Program-made: the position numbers and the translations under genes | NCBI GenBank assembly: GCA_040255925.1 | Contig: JBDZVX010000131.1 | Coordinates: 1 to 6,642, forward strand | Direction of reading: 5' to 3' | DNA length: 6,642 bases | DNA from: Nitrolancea sp040255925 | GTDB lineage: Bacteria > Chloroflexota > Chloroflexia > Thermomicrobiales > Thermomicrobiaceae | The notes under the pieces: model-generated | Database searches by the model: none | What the model saw: only the letters and a program-made list of their open reading frames with translations | What the model was told of the DNA's origin: nothing | In this document: piece after piece, positions 6,586 through 6,642 of the stretch | Numbering within the stretch: the first letter of the stretch is position 1 | Layout: every line of letters starts with the position of its first letter

Positions 6586-6642
6586 TACGCCCGGAGGGAC
6601 TTGAACCCCCGACCTTTTGGTCCGCAACCAAACGCTCTATCC
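6586..6642 (-). tRNA. tRNA-Arg(GCG), truncated by the window edge
   Basis: The minus strand from the window end gives a tRNA from about position 18 onward: D-loop GGATA, D-stem strand GAGC, anticodon arm TTTGG-TTGCGGA-CCAAA, variable region AGGTC, T arm GGGGG-TTCAAGT-CCCTC (one G-T pair), acceptor strand CGGGCGT and discriminator A. The 5' acceptor strand and first half of the D arm lie outside the window. Anticodon GCG (plus-strand 6623-6625) reads CGC. The bases after the discriminator are CCG, so CCA is not encoded. Most bacteria use an ACG anticodon, edited to ICG, for this codon box, so GCG is uncommon. Confidence 0.9.

Noticed and set aside
1..6642. CRISPR array, phage, transposase or defence island
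   Set aside because: I found no regularly spaced repeats, transposase or integrase domains, or defence gene sets. The lone HNH protein belongs to a common chromosomal family and has no restriction or toxin partner here, though the gap could hide a little sequence.

Overview
The window is high-GC bacterial chromosome carrying mostly housekeeping genes. It holds the 3' end of a sensor histidine kinase gene, nearly all of uvrA, a 100-N scaffold gap, the 3' part of an HNH endonuclease gene, serS, a frameshifted YhhY-like acetyltransferase gene, and three tRNA genes, the last cut by the window edge. The high GC content, the style of the UvrA, HNH and SerRS proteins, and a GTAGGGGC-type inverted repeat suggest Chloroflexota, perhaps a Thermomicrobia/Sphaerobacter-like lineage. 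That placement is inferred from memory of such sequences. The run of exactly 100 N marks a draft scaffold, so the reading frame that runs from uvrA into the HNH gene is artificial.

Layout, + strand: kinase C-terminus (1-555); a short regulatory region with a possible -10 and a 13/14 match to the Gram-positive-type LexA box (619-632); uvrA from ATG 655 into the gap at 3486; HNH gene from the gap to 4095; a strong intrinsic terminator (4134-4165); serS (4194-5474). The 282-bp interval 5475-5756 between convergent genes contains a 62-bp imperfect inverted repeat and smaller hairpins.

Layout, - strand, read from the right edge leftwards: tRNA-Arg(GCG) (truncated), tRNA-Ser(CGA), tRNA-Ser(GGA) with encoded CCA, and the acetyltransferase gene (6247 down to 5757), which carries a net -1 frameshift near its 5' end.

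Functional links are limited. UvrA is the damage-recognition ATPase of nucleotide excision repair, and the LexA-like operator fits SOS control. SerRS charges tRNA-Ser, and two serine tRNA genes lie about 0.9 kb away on the opposite strand. I see no undescribed multi-gene system here. The points most worth a second look are the SOS-box candidate, the frameshift, the gap-made pseudo-fusion, the unusual Arg(GCG) anticodon, the terminator tight against serS, and the inverted repeat.
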